Shown here: positions 52,146-60,686 of the stretch, in pieces
How positions within the stretch are numbered: position 1 is the first letter of the stretch
Layout: each line of letters begins with the position of its first letter
Source: CAZDQL01 sp964507325
Lineage (GTDB): Bacteria; Planctomycetota; UBA1135; GCA-002686595
Assembly: GCA_964507325.1 (NCBI GenBank)
Contig: CAZDQL010000009.1
Span: 1 to 64,000 of the forward strand
DNA length: 64,000 nt
Direction: 5' to 3'
The notes under the pieces: model-generated
What the model saw: only the letters and a program-made list of their open reading frames with translations
Databases searched by the model: none
What the model was told of the DNA's origin: nothing
Position numbers and translations under genes: made by a program

Positions 52146-53303
52146 TCAGCGCGTCAGCGGCGGATCCTCCCAGGGGTTGCCTCCCTCATCGATGGCGCGG
52201 ATCCAGGCGTCGAGCTCGCTCTGGCCGGAGTCCCAGAACGCCTTGCAGCTCTCGAGGAACTCGCGGACGGTGTCGCGCTTCCCGGCGGCGAGGAGACCCT
52301 CGGCCAGGGTCATGTCGGGACCGAAGGAACCGAGCACGGGCGAGCCGGTCGTCCTGCCTGCCGCCAGGAGGTAGCGGGCGGCCTCGTCGACGTCCCCCTC
52401 GGCGAGCGCGATCCGTCCGAGCACCACGTTCATCTCGAAGACGAGGTCCCCGCGCGGTTTCTGTGGATCATCCTGCTCGAGCGCGAGAGCGGCGAACGTC
52501 CGCGCTGACTGCGCTTCGCCCGCATCGAAGTAGACACTCGCCAGTGCCATCGAGAGTGGTTTGCCCATGACGACGAGCACCCCGCGCTCGGAGGCAGCGG
52601 TCAAGTCCCAGGCCGCGCGCAGATGGGGGAGAGCGGCCTTGGCCTCCGACATGCGAGCCTCGGGCGCGCGCGTCATCGACCGGAGCATCGAGTGATAGGC
52701 TCCCAGTTTCAGTGCCCACCTCGGCTCCTGCGGCGCGAGCTCGCGTGCACGTCGGAGCAGCACGAGGGCGCGGGGGCCGTCCTTCTTGATCCTGAAGGGG
52801 TCGGCCATGAGGAACGAGCCGGCGTTGCACGCGATCGCGGGATCTTTCGGGTGCATGGCGACCAGGTGCTCCCAGAGCTCGATCGCGTCCTCCCACGCCG
52901 GTCCGGTGTACATGCCGTCCCGCTTGTAGGGATAGAGCAGCAGTCCAGCCGTCCCAGCGAGGCGTGAGCGGGGATGCTGCTCGATCAAACCGAGAACCAG
53001 CCTGCCGTGCGGCTGCGGGTCGTGCCTCTCACCGCGTTTCCTGCGCAGCTCCGGCAGCTCGTGGAAGAGCAGCACCATGCGCGTCGAGATGTCCCGGGGG
53101 TGGGCCTTCAGTTGCGCCCGCAGCTGCGCCGCCTCCTCCTTGGTGAGCGCTGCGGCACGCTTGCGGAGCGCAGTCGTGTGGACCCGGCTGCGCGCGTCTC
53201 CCCACTCGAGGTCCGTGAGTGCCACGCGACCCGTACCCTGAGCAGTCGCGACGTTCGCGACGCAGGCGATGAGTGTCGCGCATAGTAGGTTCCTGCGAAG
53301 CAT
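52146..53303 (-). CDS. Exported TPR-like helical-repeat protein
   Basis: 385 aa from ATG 53303. A signal peptide (LLCATLIACVANVATAQ) is followed by mostly helical sequence with irregular TPR-like pairs (e.g. PLSMALASVYFDAGEAQSAR, EMNVVLGRIALAEGDVDEAARYLL, TLAEGLLAAGKRDTVREFL). Probably a periplasmic scaffold. An adjacent long upstream reading in the same frame is out-of-frame translation of the next gene and is not real. Function unknown. Confidence 0.7.
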   Translation of the reverse strand: MLRRNLLCATLIACVANVATAQGTGRVALTDLEWGDARSRVHTTALRKRAAALTKEEAAQLRAQLKAHPRDISTRMVLLFHELPELRRKRGERHDPQPHGRLVLGLIEQHPRSRLAGTAGLLLYPYKRDGMYTGPAWEDAIELWEHLVAMHPKDPAIACNAGSFLMADPFRIKKDGPRALVLLRRARELAPQEPRWALKLGAYHSMLRSMTRAPEARMSEAKAALPHLRAAWDLTAASERGVLVVMGKPLSMALASVYFDAGEAQSARTFAALALEQDDPQKPRGDLVFEMNVVLGRIALAEGDVDEAARYLLAAGRTTGSPVLGSFGPDMTLAEGLLAAGKRDTVREFLESCKAFWDSGQSELDAWIRAIDEGGNPWEDPPLTR

Positions 53304-53371
53304 GGCCTTCCTCCGGTGGCGGGAGGATACGTGCCGCGGGATTCTCTCTGGTACCAGTCTCGCTGCAGTTG

Positions 53372-53390
53372 CGATTCGCCGGGCGAATCG
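53372..53390. promoter_or_regulatory. 19-base palindrome upstream of TPR gene
   Basis: CGATTCGCC-G-GGCGAATCG has perfect nine-base arms around one base, nested in weaker outer arms (CTGCA 53363-53367 and TGCAG 53396-53400). A CTGGTACCAG palindrome lies nearby at 53348-53357. It may be an operator for the TPR gene or a terminator of the preceding gene. Confidence 0.4.
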
Positions 53391-53455
53391 ACCAGTGCAG
53401 GCGATCCGGCGGCGGCGGCGTTCTTCAGGCGGGGTACACGCGGGTCGACGGCCTG

Positions 53456-54694
53456 CTAGGGCGTGATCTCGACAGGCACGGGGTTCGACACGTAGTCGAA
53501 GGGGCTGCTGAGTAGGTAGGCGTAGTGGAACTGCACCCCGACCATGCTCGCCGGCAGCGGCCCGAGGGTGTTGAGGGTTGCCCTGGCTCGACCGCTGCGA
53601 TCGAGTCGCGAGTGGAAGTTCAAGAAGCCGGGCCCGTTCGCCTGCAACAGAGCCCGCTGCATGTACCGGTCCGGATTCAGGGGCAGCGTGACCAGCCCGC
53701 CGCGCAGGCGCAGGCCCGGGCTCGTCCCGCTGGCGCTGCCCAGCAACCAGTAGTTCCTCTTCGCGTTCGTCTGGCCCGCGTCGAGGGAGAAGATGACGCG
53801 GCCTCCGGTGGAGGCGGAGATGGACGTCTTGTCGCTGGTCAGCGACCCGTCGTCCTCGGACCAACCCGCCAGCCGGGCCCACAGCCACCAGGCGGCGTAG
53901 GCCTTCTGGTTGGCGTTCAGCGGCTGGCTGTGGGCGGAGTAGCAGTAGTACCAGTCGACCCCCTCGGTGTGGGAGTTCTGCCACTCGGTCGCCCAGTTGC
54001 CGATCAGCGTCCCGCTGGCGTCCCAGTAGGAGCAGTCGTCGTTGGCGTACGGGAAGTAGGTGCCGTCGGGGTCGAAGCTCTCGATGTGCGCGAAGTCGTA
54101 GAGGATCTTGTCGTTGGCGATGCAGTAGTCGCGGATCTGCTGGTTGCGGGCGTTGGTGTGCGCCATGTACCAGTAGTTCAGGTGCCCGGTCATGTAGACG
54201 AACTTCACGTCCGGGTAGTCCAGTTCCAACTGCGTCATCGGCGCCAGGTAGCGGTCGATCATGTCCTGCGCGCTGTAGATCGACACCTGCCCGCACCAGG
54301 ACCAGATGATCACGTTCACGTCGGAGTTGGCGGGGTCGTCGAGGTAGTCGCGCGTCTCGTTGACCCACTGGGGGTAGCTGCCGACGTCGCCCGCCATGGC
54401 GTAGTCGTGCAGGTCGAGGGCGCCCCCCGTACCACCGTCGTTCCAGGCGAACTGGGGACCGCCCACACCCCCGGTGAAGGTGACCAGGCCGTTCATGCCC
54501 TCCGTGATCTGGCTGCCGTGGGAGGTGTGCCCGTAGGCGATGTGCAGTTGTTGCTTGGCTGCCTCGATCCACTGGGGGGGGATCTTGGTGATGTCCGTGC
54601 AGCCGTGATCGACGATGATCGGATCGTCGGCGCAGAGGGCGGGCGTGGCGAGGGAGCAGAGACTCAGCGGCAGGACCAGCAGGATGGTTCTCAT
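53456..54694 (-). CDS. Exported SGNH-like protein with C-terminal beta domain
   Basis: 412 aa from ATG 54694. A signal peptide (LVLPLSLCSLATPALC) is followed by a conserved domain (about 25-300) with IAYGHTSHGSQITEGMNGL, VNVIIWSWCGQVS, FVYMTGHLNYWYMAHTNARNQQIR and YCYSAHSQPLNANQKAYAAWWLWARLAGW. The order of these blocks recalls SGNH hydrolases, with the SHGSQ serine and a late SAH histidine. The last ~110 residues form a beta domain (NYWLLGSASGTSPG, VTLPLNPDRY, VGVQFHYAYLL) similar to the C-termini of the HAF-repeat and deiminase-like proteins here. Substrate unknown. Confidence 0.68.
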   Translation of the reverse strand: MRTILLVLPLSLCSLATPALCADDPIIVDHGCTDITKIPPQWIEAAKQQLHIAYGHTSHGSQITEGMNGLVTFTGGVGGPQFAWNDGGTGGALDLHDYAMAGDVGSYPQWVNETRDYLDDPANSDVNVIIWSWCGQVSIYSAQDMIDRYLAPMTQLELDYPDVKFVYMTGHLNYWYMAHTNARNQQIRDYCIANDKILYDFAHIESFDPDGTYFPYANDDCSYWDASGTLIGNWATEWQNSHTEGVDWYYCYSAHSQPLNANQKAYAAWWLWARLAGWSEDDGSLTSDKTSISASTGGRVIFSLDAGQTNAKRNYWLLGSASGTSPGLRLRGGLVTLPLNPDRYMQRALLQANGPGFLNFHSRLDRSGRARATLNTLGPLPASMVGVQFHYAYLLSSPFDYVSNPVPVEITP

Positions 54695-54900
54695 GATGCG
54701 CGTCTCGCAGAGGGGGAGGGAGGCTGGGCGACCCCGCTGAGTCGGGAGTCGGAGGACCGCCGTAAGCTCCAGGATAGCGAGGGCCGGGTCACAGGGCGGC
54801 AGAAAAGCCGTCTGGGGGGGGCTGCCGGAACACTCTGGAAACCACCCTTGCGTGCCGAACAGCCGTTCGCCCCCTCCGACCCCGGCGGCTCGTCCCGCTC

Positions 54901-56046
54901 CTACGGCGCGGCGCCGGCCTGGCTCCGATCCAGGAGAGCCCCCAGGGCGGGCATCCCCAGGAGCGCCTCCGCGACGCGCTCCGCCAGCTTGCGGCTGCCG
55001 GCGTCCGCGAAGTGATTCGAGTCCGCGTAGTGCTCGTCGTCGGTCGGAATCCCCCCATGCCCGTCGGTGAATAGGGATCCGGTGCGGCCGGCCACCGCCA
55101 CCACGACCCGGTCGTACTCCTCCTGACCGTCCAGCAGCCCGTCGATGGAGAGGTAGGGCATGTAGAAGGCGCTGGTGACGGCGGCCCGACGCTGCTCCTT
55201 CCGGCTCTGCTGGCGGTTCACCCGGCTGCCGGTGGTCATCAGGACCACGATGCTCGAGCGCTCTCGCACGAGCTCGACGAGTTCCTCCAGGCGCTGCTCG
55301 AATCCCCGTGACAGTTGCTGGGGGTCGAAACTCAGCTTCCCGCGGGTGGCGTGCACCGCTCGCTGGCGTTGGACGACGACTGCGTTCTTCTCCAGCTTGG
55401 CCCACAGGTTCCAGCGCCGCGCGAGCCAGCTCGGGGAGTACGGCACGCCCTCGTACAGACCCTGACGCGTGGCCAGGTCGGCGGTGTCGAAGACCAGGTC
55501 GCTGATCTGGATGATCGCGACGTCCGGGTCGACCTGGGCGACGCGCCGGAGGAGATAGCTCATCAGGGCCTGCGTGGAAATGCCCGGGACCCCGGCGTTG
55601 ACGTAGTCGACGCGGGCGGTCGGCCAGGCCTCCTGGATCCTGCGCCAGGTCAGGTGGGTCCAGCAGGCCTCGTTCCCGCCCACCTCCGAATCGTAGACGC
55701 TCGAGCTGCCCAGGAAGACCAACCGTACGAGTCCCCTGGGCTTGGGCATGGGGATCTCGGGGCTCCTGAAACCGAGCGAGTTGATCTCGATCCGGCCGAT
55801 CGACGCTCCGGGTAGCGGCAGGTCGACTCCCAGCTCCGGGACCGGGGAGAGCGCCGCAGCCTCGTCCACGCCCCGGTTGGCGGCGTCCTGCACGATCCGC
55901 CTGAAGCGCCGCAGGCCCAGACGCCGCGCTGAGCTCAGCCCGAAGGCGGCCAGGGCGACGCCGAAGGCCGCCACCCTCGAGGCCTTCCTCGCGGCGGCCC
56001 GGATCGCCTCCCGCCAGCTTCCGGCTGCACGCTGTCGGGGGTCCAT
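54901..56046 (-). CDS. Membrane-associated SGNH/GDSL-type protein (end of ACP operon)
   Basis: 381 aa. A basic N-terminus with a hydrophobic stretch (about 24-40) suggests membrane attachment. The SGNH domain shows LVFLGSSSVYDSEVGG (serine block, 113-116), DYVNAGVPGISTQ (glycine block) and DSNHFADAGSRKLAE (late Asp-x-x-His). It is probably an esterase or acyltransferase acting on a glycan or on the ACP-bound group. Last gene of the minus-strand operon, 34 bases after the NadE-like gene. Confidence 0.75.
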   Translation of the reverse strand: MDPRQRAAGSWREAIRAAARKASRVAAFGVALAAFGLSSARRLGLRRFRRIVQDAANRGVDEAAALSPVPELGVDLPLPGASIGRIEINSLGFRSPEIPMPKPRGLVRLVFLGSSSVYDSEVGGNEACWTHLTWRRIQEAWPTARVDYVNAGVPGISTQALMSYLLRRVAQVDPDVAIIQISDLVFDTADLATRQGLYEGVPYSPSWLARRWNLWAKLEKNAVVVQRQRAVHATRGKLSFDPQQLSRGFEQRLEELVELVRERSSIVVLMTTGSRVNRQQSRKEQRRAAVTSAFYMPYLSIDGLLDGQEEYDRVVVAVAGRTGSLFTDGHGGIPTDDEHYADSNHFADAGSRKLAERVAEALLGMPALGALLDRSQAGAAP

Positions 56047-56080
56047 CGAGGATCTCGCGGGTGGTTGACCGGCGCTCGGG

Positions 56081-57070
56081 CTAGGGCTCAGGTGTCCGAG
56101 GTTCCCTCGCGCCCAGCGGAGGAGCGTGCAGCCGCCGCGCCACCTGCTCCTTGCGGGCGAGGTCCTTGAAGACCCGCTCGACCTGGTCCTCGCCCAGCTC
56201 CATCACCCGGGCGACCTCCGGGATGGGGACGTCGTGCTGCTTGGCGTACCAGAGCAGATCCAGGGTCTCGTGGGGCAGGCGGAAGAAGAACTCCTCCTGG
56301 GTGCTCCCGGCGCTGTAGGTGTCGCTGGTGGGCGGTCGCGTGCGGATGGCCTCGGGAATCTCGAGGTGCTCCGCCAGCTGGTAGACCTGCGTCTTGTACA
56401 GGTGGGCGATCGGCTTCACGTCCATGGCGCTGTCGCCGAAGCGGACGAAGAAGCCCAGGTCGTGCTCGTTCCTGGGTGGGGTTCCCAGAACGGCGTAGTC
56501 GCGCTGCTCGGCGTGGTAGTAGAGCATCGCCGCGCGAGAGCGCTGCTTGAAGTTCGAGGCGGCCACGATCTGCCGCAGCTGGTCACCCCCGAGTCGCTTG
56601 CGTCGCTCCTGGCCGTCGGGTGCCACCACGGTGATGCTGAACACGTTCAGCGTCTCCCGCTCCAGGAGATCGCTGGGCAGGGTGATCTTGAGGCGGTAGC
56701 TGTCGTCGTAGTCGGGGAAGAGCGAGCGCACGGCCTCGTCCCGGCGACCGTAGCAGTCGAAGCCACGCAGCGCGCCGCTGACGTCCTCGACCAGCGGCTC
56801 GACCTGGAACTGCCGGCAGACCTGATAGGCCAGCTCACTGCTCTCCGGGCTCGATTCGGCTTCCGGCAGCAAGAGCGCCACCACACGCTCCGGACCGAGG
56901 GCGCGCACGGCGAGCGCCAGGACCACCGCCGAGTCGACGCCACCGCTGACACCCAGCACCGCACCGCGCCGCTTGAGCACCTCCAGCACGTCGTCGCGCA
57001 GCCTGTCAGCGATGCGCTCGGCCTCGCGCTCGGCTTCGAGCCTCAGCACCTCTCGATGGAATCCTGTCAT
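56081..57070 (-). CDS. NadE-like ATP-pyrophosphatase (divergent NAD synthase family)
   Basis: 329-aa enzyme of the N-type ATP pyrophosphatase superfamily, which adenylates a carboxylate and lets ammonia displace AMP. The ATP loop LGVSGGVDSAVVLAL (SGGVDS 42-47) and the NadE-like blocks AASNFKQRSRAAMLYYHAE, GTPPRNEHDLGFFVRFGDSAMDVKPIAHLYKTQVYQLAEHL are present. The usual ...DLWPGQTDE loop reads TSDTYSAGSTQEEFFF instead. The start has GGAGG and overlaps the asparagine synthase gene by four bases (ATGA). Both are amide-forming enzymes, so the target may be a carrier-bound or sugar carboxylate rather than NAD precursor. Confidence 0.75.
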   Translation of the reverse strand: MTGFHREVLRLEAEREAERIADRLRDDVLEVLKRRGAVLGVSGGVDSAVVLALAVRALGPERVVALLLPEAESSPESSELAYQVCRQFQVEPLVEDVSGALRGFDCYGRRDEAVRSLFPDYDDSYRLKITLPSDLLERETLNVFSITVVAPDGQERRKRLGGDQLRQIVAASNFKQRSRAAMLYYHAEQRDYAVLGTPPRNEHDLGFFVRFGDSAMDVKPIAHLYKTQVYQLAEHLEIPEAIRTRPPTSDTYSAGSTQEEFFFRLPHETLDLLWYAKQHDVPIPEVARVMELGEDQVERVFKDLARKEQVARRLHAPPLGAREPRTPEP

Positions 57071-59109
57071 GTGCCTCCTTCCGGCGCCCTGCGCTGGACG
57101 ATCTTGACGTCGTCGCTCTCGTTCAAGGGCGTCCGGGCGCGGAAATCGGCCACGAACTGCCGGTGCACGAGCTGAGTGGTCAGGACGCCCGCCAGGGCCA
57201 TGTCGTCCGTCTCGCCGAGCGAGCCCCAGCGCTCGATTTTCCCGGCCAGCATCGCCACCGCCCCGGGGTCGAAACAGCCGGCAGCCTCGATGGCCTGTGC
57301 CGACAGGGCCTCGGCCACCCAGTCTAGGGGTTTGCCCTCGACGAAGAAGCTGGCGTGGATGGGGGCCCGATAGGGTCGCTTGCGACGCTGGCCGATCTCC
57401 GCCGGCACCAGGTCCCGCGCGGCCCGCTTGAGCAGGCGCTTCTCGTCGAGCCCACGCAGCTTGAGCCCCGGCGCCAGCTGGCAGCAGAGCTCGACCACGC
57501 GGTGATCGAGGAAGGGAAAACGGCCCTCGACCGAGTGCGCCATCGCCATCCGATCCCCCTGGGAGGAGAGCAGGTAACCGGGCAGGAAGATGGCCGCTTC
57601 GAGGTACTGGGCGCGGGCCAGGGGGCTGTAGCGCTCCAGGTCGGCGGGCAGGGCCAGCCCCTCCCACGGCTCGTGCTCCGGCGCTGCCGACCCGTCCGAC
57701 TCGCGCCGCTCCTCCTCGATCGCCGCCCGCAGCGCCCCGGAGAAGAGCCGCTTGGCCCGGCTGGTGTTCCGCCAGCGCACCTCGTGCGAGTAGCAGGCGC
57801 TGAAGACCCGCTCCAGCCCCTGCCCGAAGAACCCCTTGAGGTAGGCATCGCCGGCCCCGGAGAGCTCCCCGATGTACGGATAGAGCTTCTTCAGCAGGGC
57901 GGGCCGGCGCTTCGACTGCGGCTCTCGGGCCCAGAAGCGCCGCACCTTGGCCTCCTTGAAGATGTTGTAGCCGGCCAGGAATTCGTCCGCGCCCTCCCCG
58001 GTCAGCACCACCTTGAGGCCCTCGCTCTGCACCAGCTCCGAGAGCAGGTAGAGCGGGGCCGGCGAGGTGCGCGTGATCGGTGTCTCGGTGTGCCAGACCA
58101 CCTCGGGGATGACGCGACCGATGTCCTCGTGGGTGCAGGTGATCCGGTGATGGCGGGTCCCCAGGCGAGCGGCCATGCGGCGTTGGAATTCGCTCTCGTC
58201 GTAGGCTTGGTCGTCGAAGGCGATCGAGAAGGTCTCCAGACCGCTCCCTGCGTGGCGCTGGGCCAGCGCGGTGATGGTCGACGAATCCAGGCCGCCGCTG
58301 AGGTAGGCGCCCACCGGCACATCGGCCCGCAGACGCAGCTCGGTGGCACCGGCCAGGAGATCACCGAACTCCGCCGTCGCCTCTTCGGCGTCCCGCAGCG
58401 GCTCGCGCCCGCGGTCGGGGAAGGTCAGCTCCCAGTACTTCTCGATGCGCACCTCTCCGTCCGACCGCGCGACGAGGTAGTGTCCCGGGGGCAGGCAGGA
58501 CACGCCGCGGAAGGCCGTGCGCGGAGCGATCGGGCTCCAGAAGGTGAAGATCTCGTCCAGGGCCAGGGGGTCCAGCTCGACCGAGAAGGCCGGATCGGCC
58601 AAGAGCCCCTTGACCTCCGACGCGAAGGTGAGCGCGCCTCCGTCGCGGGCGTAGAAGAGGGGGCGGATCCCCAGGCGGTCGCGGGCGAGGAAGAGCTCCC
58701 CCGTGCGTTCATCCCAGATGGCCAGCGCGAATTGACCGTTGAGGTGCTGCAGGCAGTCCGGCCCCAGGTCCTCGAACAGGTGCACGATCACCTCGGTGTC
58801 GGAGTCGCTCTGCAGTCGATGGCCCCTCTGCTCGAGCTCCCGCCGCAGCTCCAGGTGGTTGAAGATCTCCCCGTTGAAGACGATCCACTTGGTGCCGTCC
58901 TCGTTGGAGATCGGCTGCTGTCCCCCTGCCAGGTCGACGATGCTCAGGCGGGAGTTGCCCAGACCGACGCTGCAGTCCCCGCGCTCCCCGAGGTAGATGC
59001 CGAACTGGTCCGGCCCCCGGTGACGCAAGGTCCCCAGCATGCGTTGCAGGAGCTCCACGCTCGCGGACGGCCGGCCCCTGGGGCTCAGTCTCCCGGCAAT
59101 CCCGCACAT
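57067..59109 (-). CDS. asnB: Asparagine synthase (glutamine-hydrolysing) family protein
   Basis: 680 aa. N-terminal class II glutaminase domain starts MCGIAGRL (Cys2 nucleophile), with GNSRLSIVDL and VFNGEIFNH. The C-terminal synthetase domain has SGGLDSS (271-277) and DHRVVELC...EKRLLKRAARDLVP. It matches true AsnB in length and motifs, but AsnB paralogs in glycan and exosortase clusters amidate other carboxylates. It starts directly after the AMP-ligase stop and overlaps the NadE-like gene. Here it probably supplies amide nitrogen to the pathway. The symbol reflects the family, not a proven role in asparagine synthesis. Confidence 0.88.
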   Translation of the reverse strand: MCGIAGRLSPRGRPSASVELLQRMLGTLRHRGPDQFGIYLGERGDCSVGLGNSRLSIVDLAGGQQPISNEDGTKWIVFNGEIFNHLELRRELEQRGHRLQSDSDTEVIVHLFEDLGPDCLQHLNGQFALAIWDERTGELFLARDRLGIRPLFYARDGGALTFASEVKGLLADPAFSVELDPLALDEIFTFWSPIAPRTAFRGVSCLPPGHYLVARSDGEVRIEKYWELTFPDRGREPLRDAEEATAEFGDLLAGATELRLRADVPVGAYLSGGLDSSTITALAQRHAGSGLETFSIAFDDQAYDESEFQRRMAARLGTRHHRITCTHEDIGRVIPEVVWHTETPITRTSPAPLYLLSELVQSEGLKVVLTGEGADEFLAGYNIFKEAKVRRFWAREPQSKRRPALLKKLYPYIGELSGAGDAYLKGFFGQGLERVFSACYSHEVRWRNTSRAKRLFSGALRAAIEEERRESDGSAAPEHEPWEGLALPADLERYSPLARAQYLEAAIFLPGYLLSSQGDRMAMAHSVEGRFPFLDHRVVELCCQLAPGLKLRGLDEKRLLKRAARDLVPAEIGQRRKRPYRAPIHASFFVEGKPLDWVAEALSAQAIEAAGCFDPGAVAMLAGKIERWGSLGETDDMALAGVLTTQLVHRQFVADFRARTPLNESDDVKIVQRRAPEGGT

Positions 59110-60645
59110 CTACTCGATCGCCCGCTTCTGGACCTTCAGGCTGTCCGTCTTGGGGAGCTCGTCGCAGAAGACGACGTGCTTGGGCAGCATGAAGTCCTCC
59201 AGGTTCTGCTTGCAGTGGCGCAGCACGTCCTTCTCGGTGAGGGTGTGATCACCGGTCACCACCAGGACCTTGATCGCCTGGCCGAGGATCTCGTCCGGGA
59301 CTCCGACAGCGGCCACCTCGACCACGCCCGGCAGCTCGCACAGCGCGTTCTCCACCTCCTTGGGCGCGACCTTCTCGCCCCGGGTCTTGATGATGTCGTC
59401 CTTGCGGCCGACGAAGTAGCAGTAGCCCTGCTCGTCCATGCGGAAGAGGTCCCCGGTGTAGCAGACCCGCTCCCCGGGAGTCGGCCCCGGACGGAAGCGT
59501 TCCGCGCTGGCCACTGGATCCTCCCAGTACCCCTGCATCACGTGCTTGCCCCGGACCACGAGCTCGCCGATCTCGTCAGCCGCCACGCGCTCGTCGTTCT
59601 CGTCCACGATCCAGACCTCGGTGTCCGGGATGGCGATGCCCACCGAGTCGGGGCGCTGGGCGAGCTGATCCGGAGGCAGGTAGAGAGTGCGCTTGGTCTC
59701 GGTCAGGCCGTACATCGAGTAGAGGGCCGCCTGCGGGAAGCGCTCCCCGAGCCTCTGGACGTGGCTCTGGGGCAGGGCTGCGGCGGTGTTGGTGATGTAG
59801 CGCAGATGCCCGAGATCGTAGGTGCTCGTGTCGGTCTGCAGCAGGATGGCGAACATGGTGGGCACCGCCGGCAAGCCGGTCACCCGCTCGGCCTGCATCA
59901 CCTGCAGGAAGTGCGCCGGGTAGACGAAGGACCTCTCCAACACCAGCGTACCGCCGAATCGCAAGGTCATCAGGAGCTGGTAGAGCCCGTAGTCGAAGGA
60001 GAGCGGAAGCGCGCAGATGACCACGTCCTCGGCGGTGTTCTCCAGGAAGGTGATGATCGACGAAGCCGCGAAGACGATGTTGCCGTGCGAGGACATGACG
60101 CCCCTGGAATCGCCGCTGCTGCCCGAGGTGTAGACCAGGCAGGCCAGGTCCGTCTCGGAGCGGCGCGGGGCGGGTCGAGTGGCCGGTGAGCTCGTCAGAG
60201 CATCCTCGAAGCCCAGAGGCTCGGGACCCTCCCCGTCCAACCCCGCGGGCTGACTACCGGCCAGGATGACGAGCATCAGCGAGTCGATGCGCCGGGTCAT
60301 CTCCAGGGCGGTTGCAGCGTGGGCTCCGCGCGTCACCAGGGCCCTGGCTCGGCAGTCACCCAGGAGCTGCGCCAGCTTCTCTGCCTTGGTGGTGCTGTTG
60401 ATCGCGACGAAGACGGCGCCCGCCTTGAGGGTGGCGAAGATGCCTACCGCCAGCTCGACCGAGTTGGGAAGGAATAGGGCCACCCTGTCCCCGGGCTCCA
60501 CGCCCCGTTGGCGGAGAGCGTTCGCCAACCGGTTGGCCATTTCGTCGAGCTGTGCGTAGCTCAGCCGCTCTTGGCCACAGACCAGAGCCACCTTGCCCGG
60601 CGTGCGCTCGGCGCTGTGCTCCAGGAAGTCGTTGATGAGCGGCAC
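59110..60645 (-). CDS. AMP-forming acyl/amino acid ligase
   Basis: 511-aa adenylate-forming enzyme of the acyl-CoA synthetase/NRPS A-domain superfamily. Motifs: LVYTSGSSGDSRGVMSSHGNI (P-loop-like A3), MYGLTETKRTLYLP (A5), YTGDLFRMDEQGYCYFVGRKDDIIKTRGEKV (A7/A8) and a C-terminal KVQKRAIE with a Lys (A10). It activates a carboxylic acid as acyl-AMP and would load it on the ACP encoded immediately upstream in the operon. Substrate is not predictable here. The GTG start at 60645 has GGAAG nearby. Related ligases occur in exosortase-A (XrtA) clusters. Confidence 0.88.
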   Translation of the reverse strand: MPLINDFLEHSAERTPGKVALVCGQERLSYAQLDEMANRLANALRQRGVEPGDRVALFLPNSVELAVGIFATLKAGAVFVAINSTTKAEKLAQLLGDCRARALVTRGAHAATALEMTRRIDSLMLVILAGSQPAGLDGEGPEPLGFEDALTSSPATRPAPRRSETDLACLVYTSGSSGDSRGVMSSHGNIVFAASSIITFLENTAEDVVICALPLSFDYGLYQLLMTLRFGGTLVLERSFVYPAHFLQVMQAERVTGLPAVPTMFAILLQTDTSTYDLGHLRYITNTAAALPQSHVQRLGERFPQAALYSMYGLTETKRTLYLPPDQLAQRPDSVGIAIPDTEVWIVDENDERVAADEIGELVVRGKHVMQGYWEDPVASAERFRPGPTPGERVCYTGDLFRMDEQGYCYFVGRKDDIIKTRGEKVAPKEVENALCELPGVVEVAAVGVPDEILGQAIKVLVVTGDHTLTEKDVLRHCKQNLEDFMLPKHVVFCDELPKTDSLKVQKRAIE

Positions 60646-60686
60646 GTGGTGCTTCCTATCTGGGCGGCGCGACGAGCAGCCGGCTG

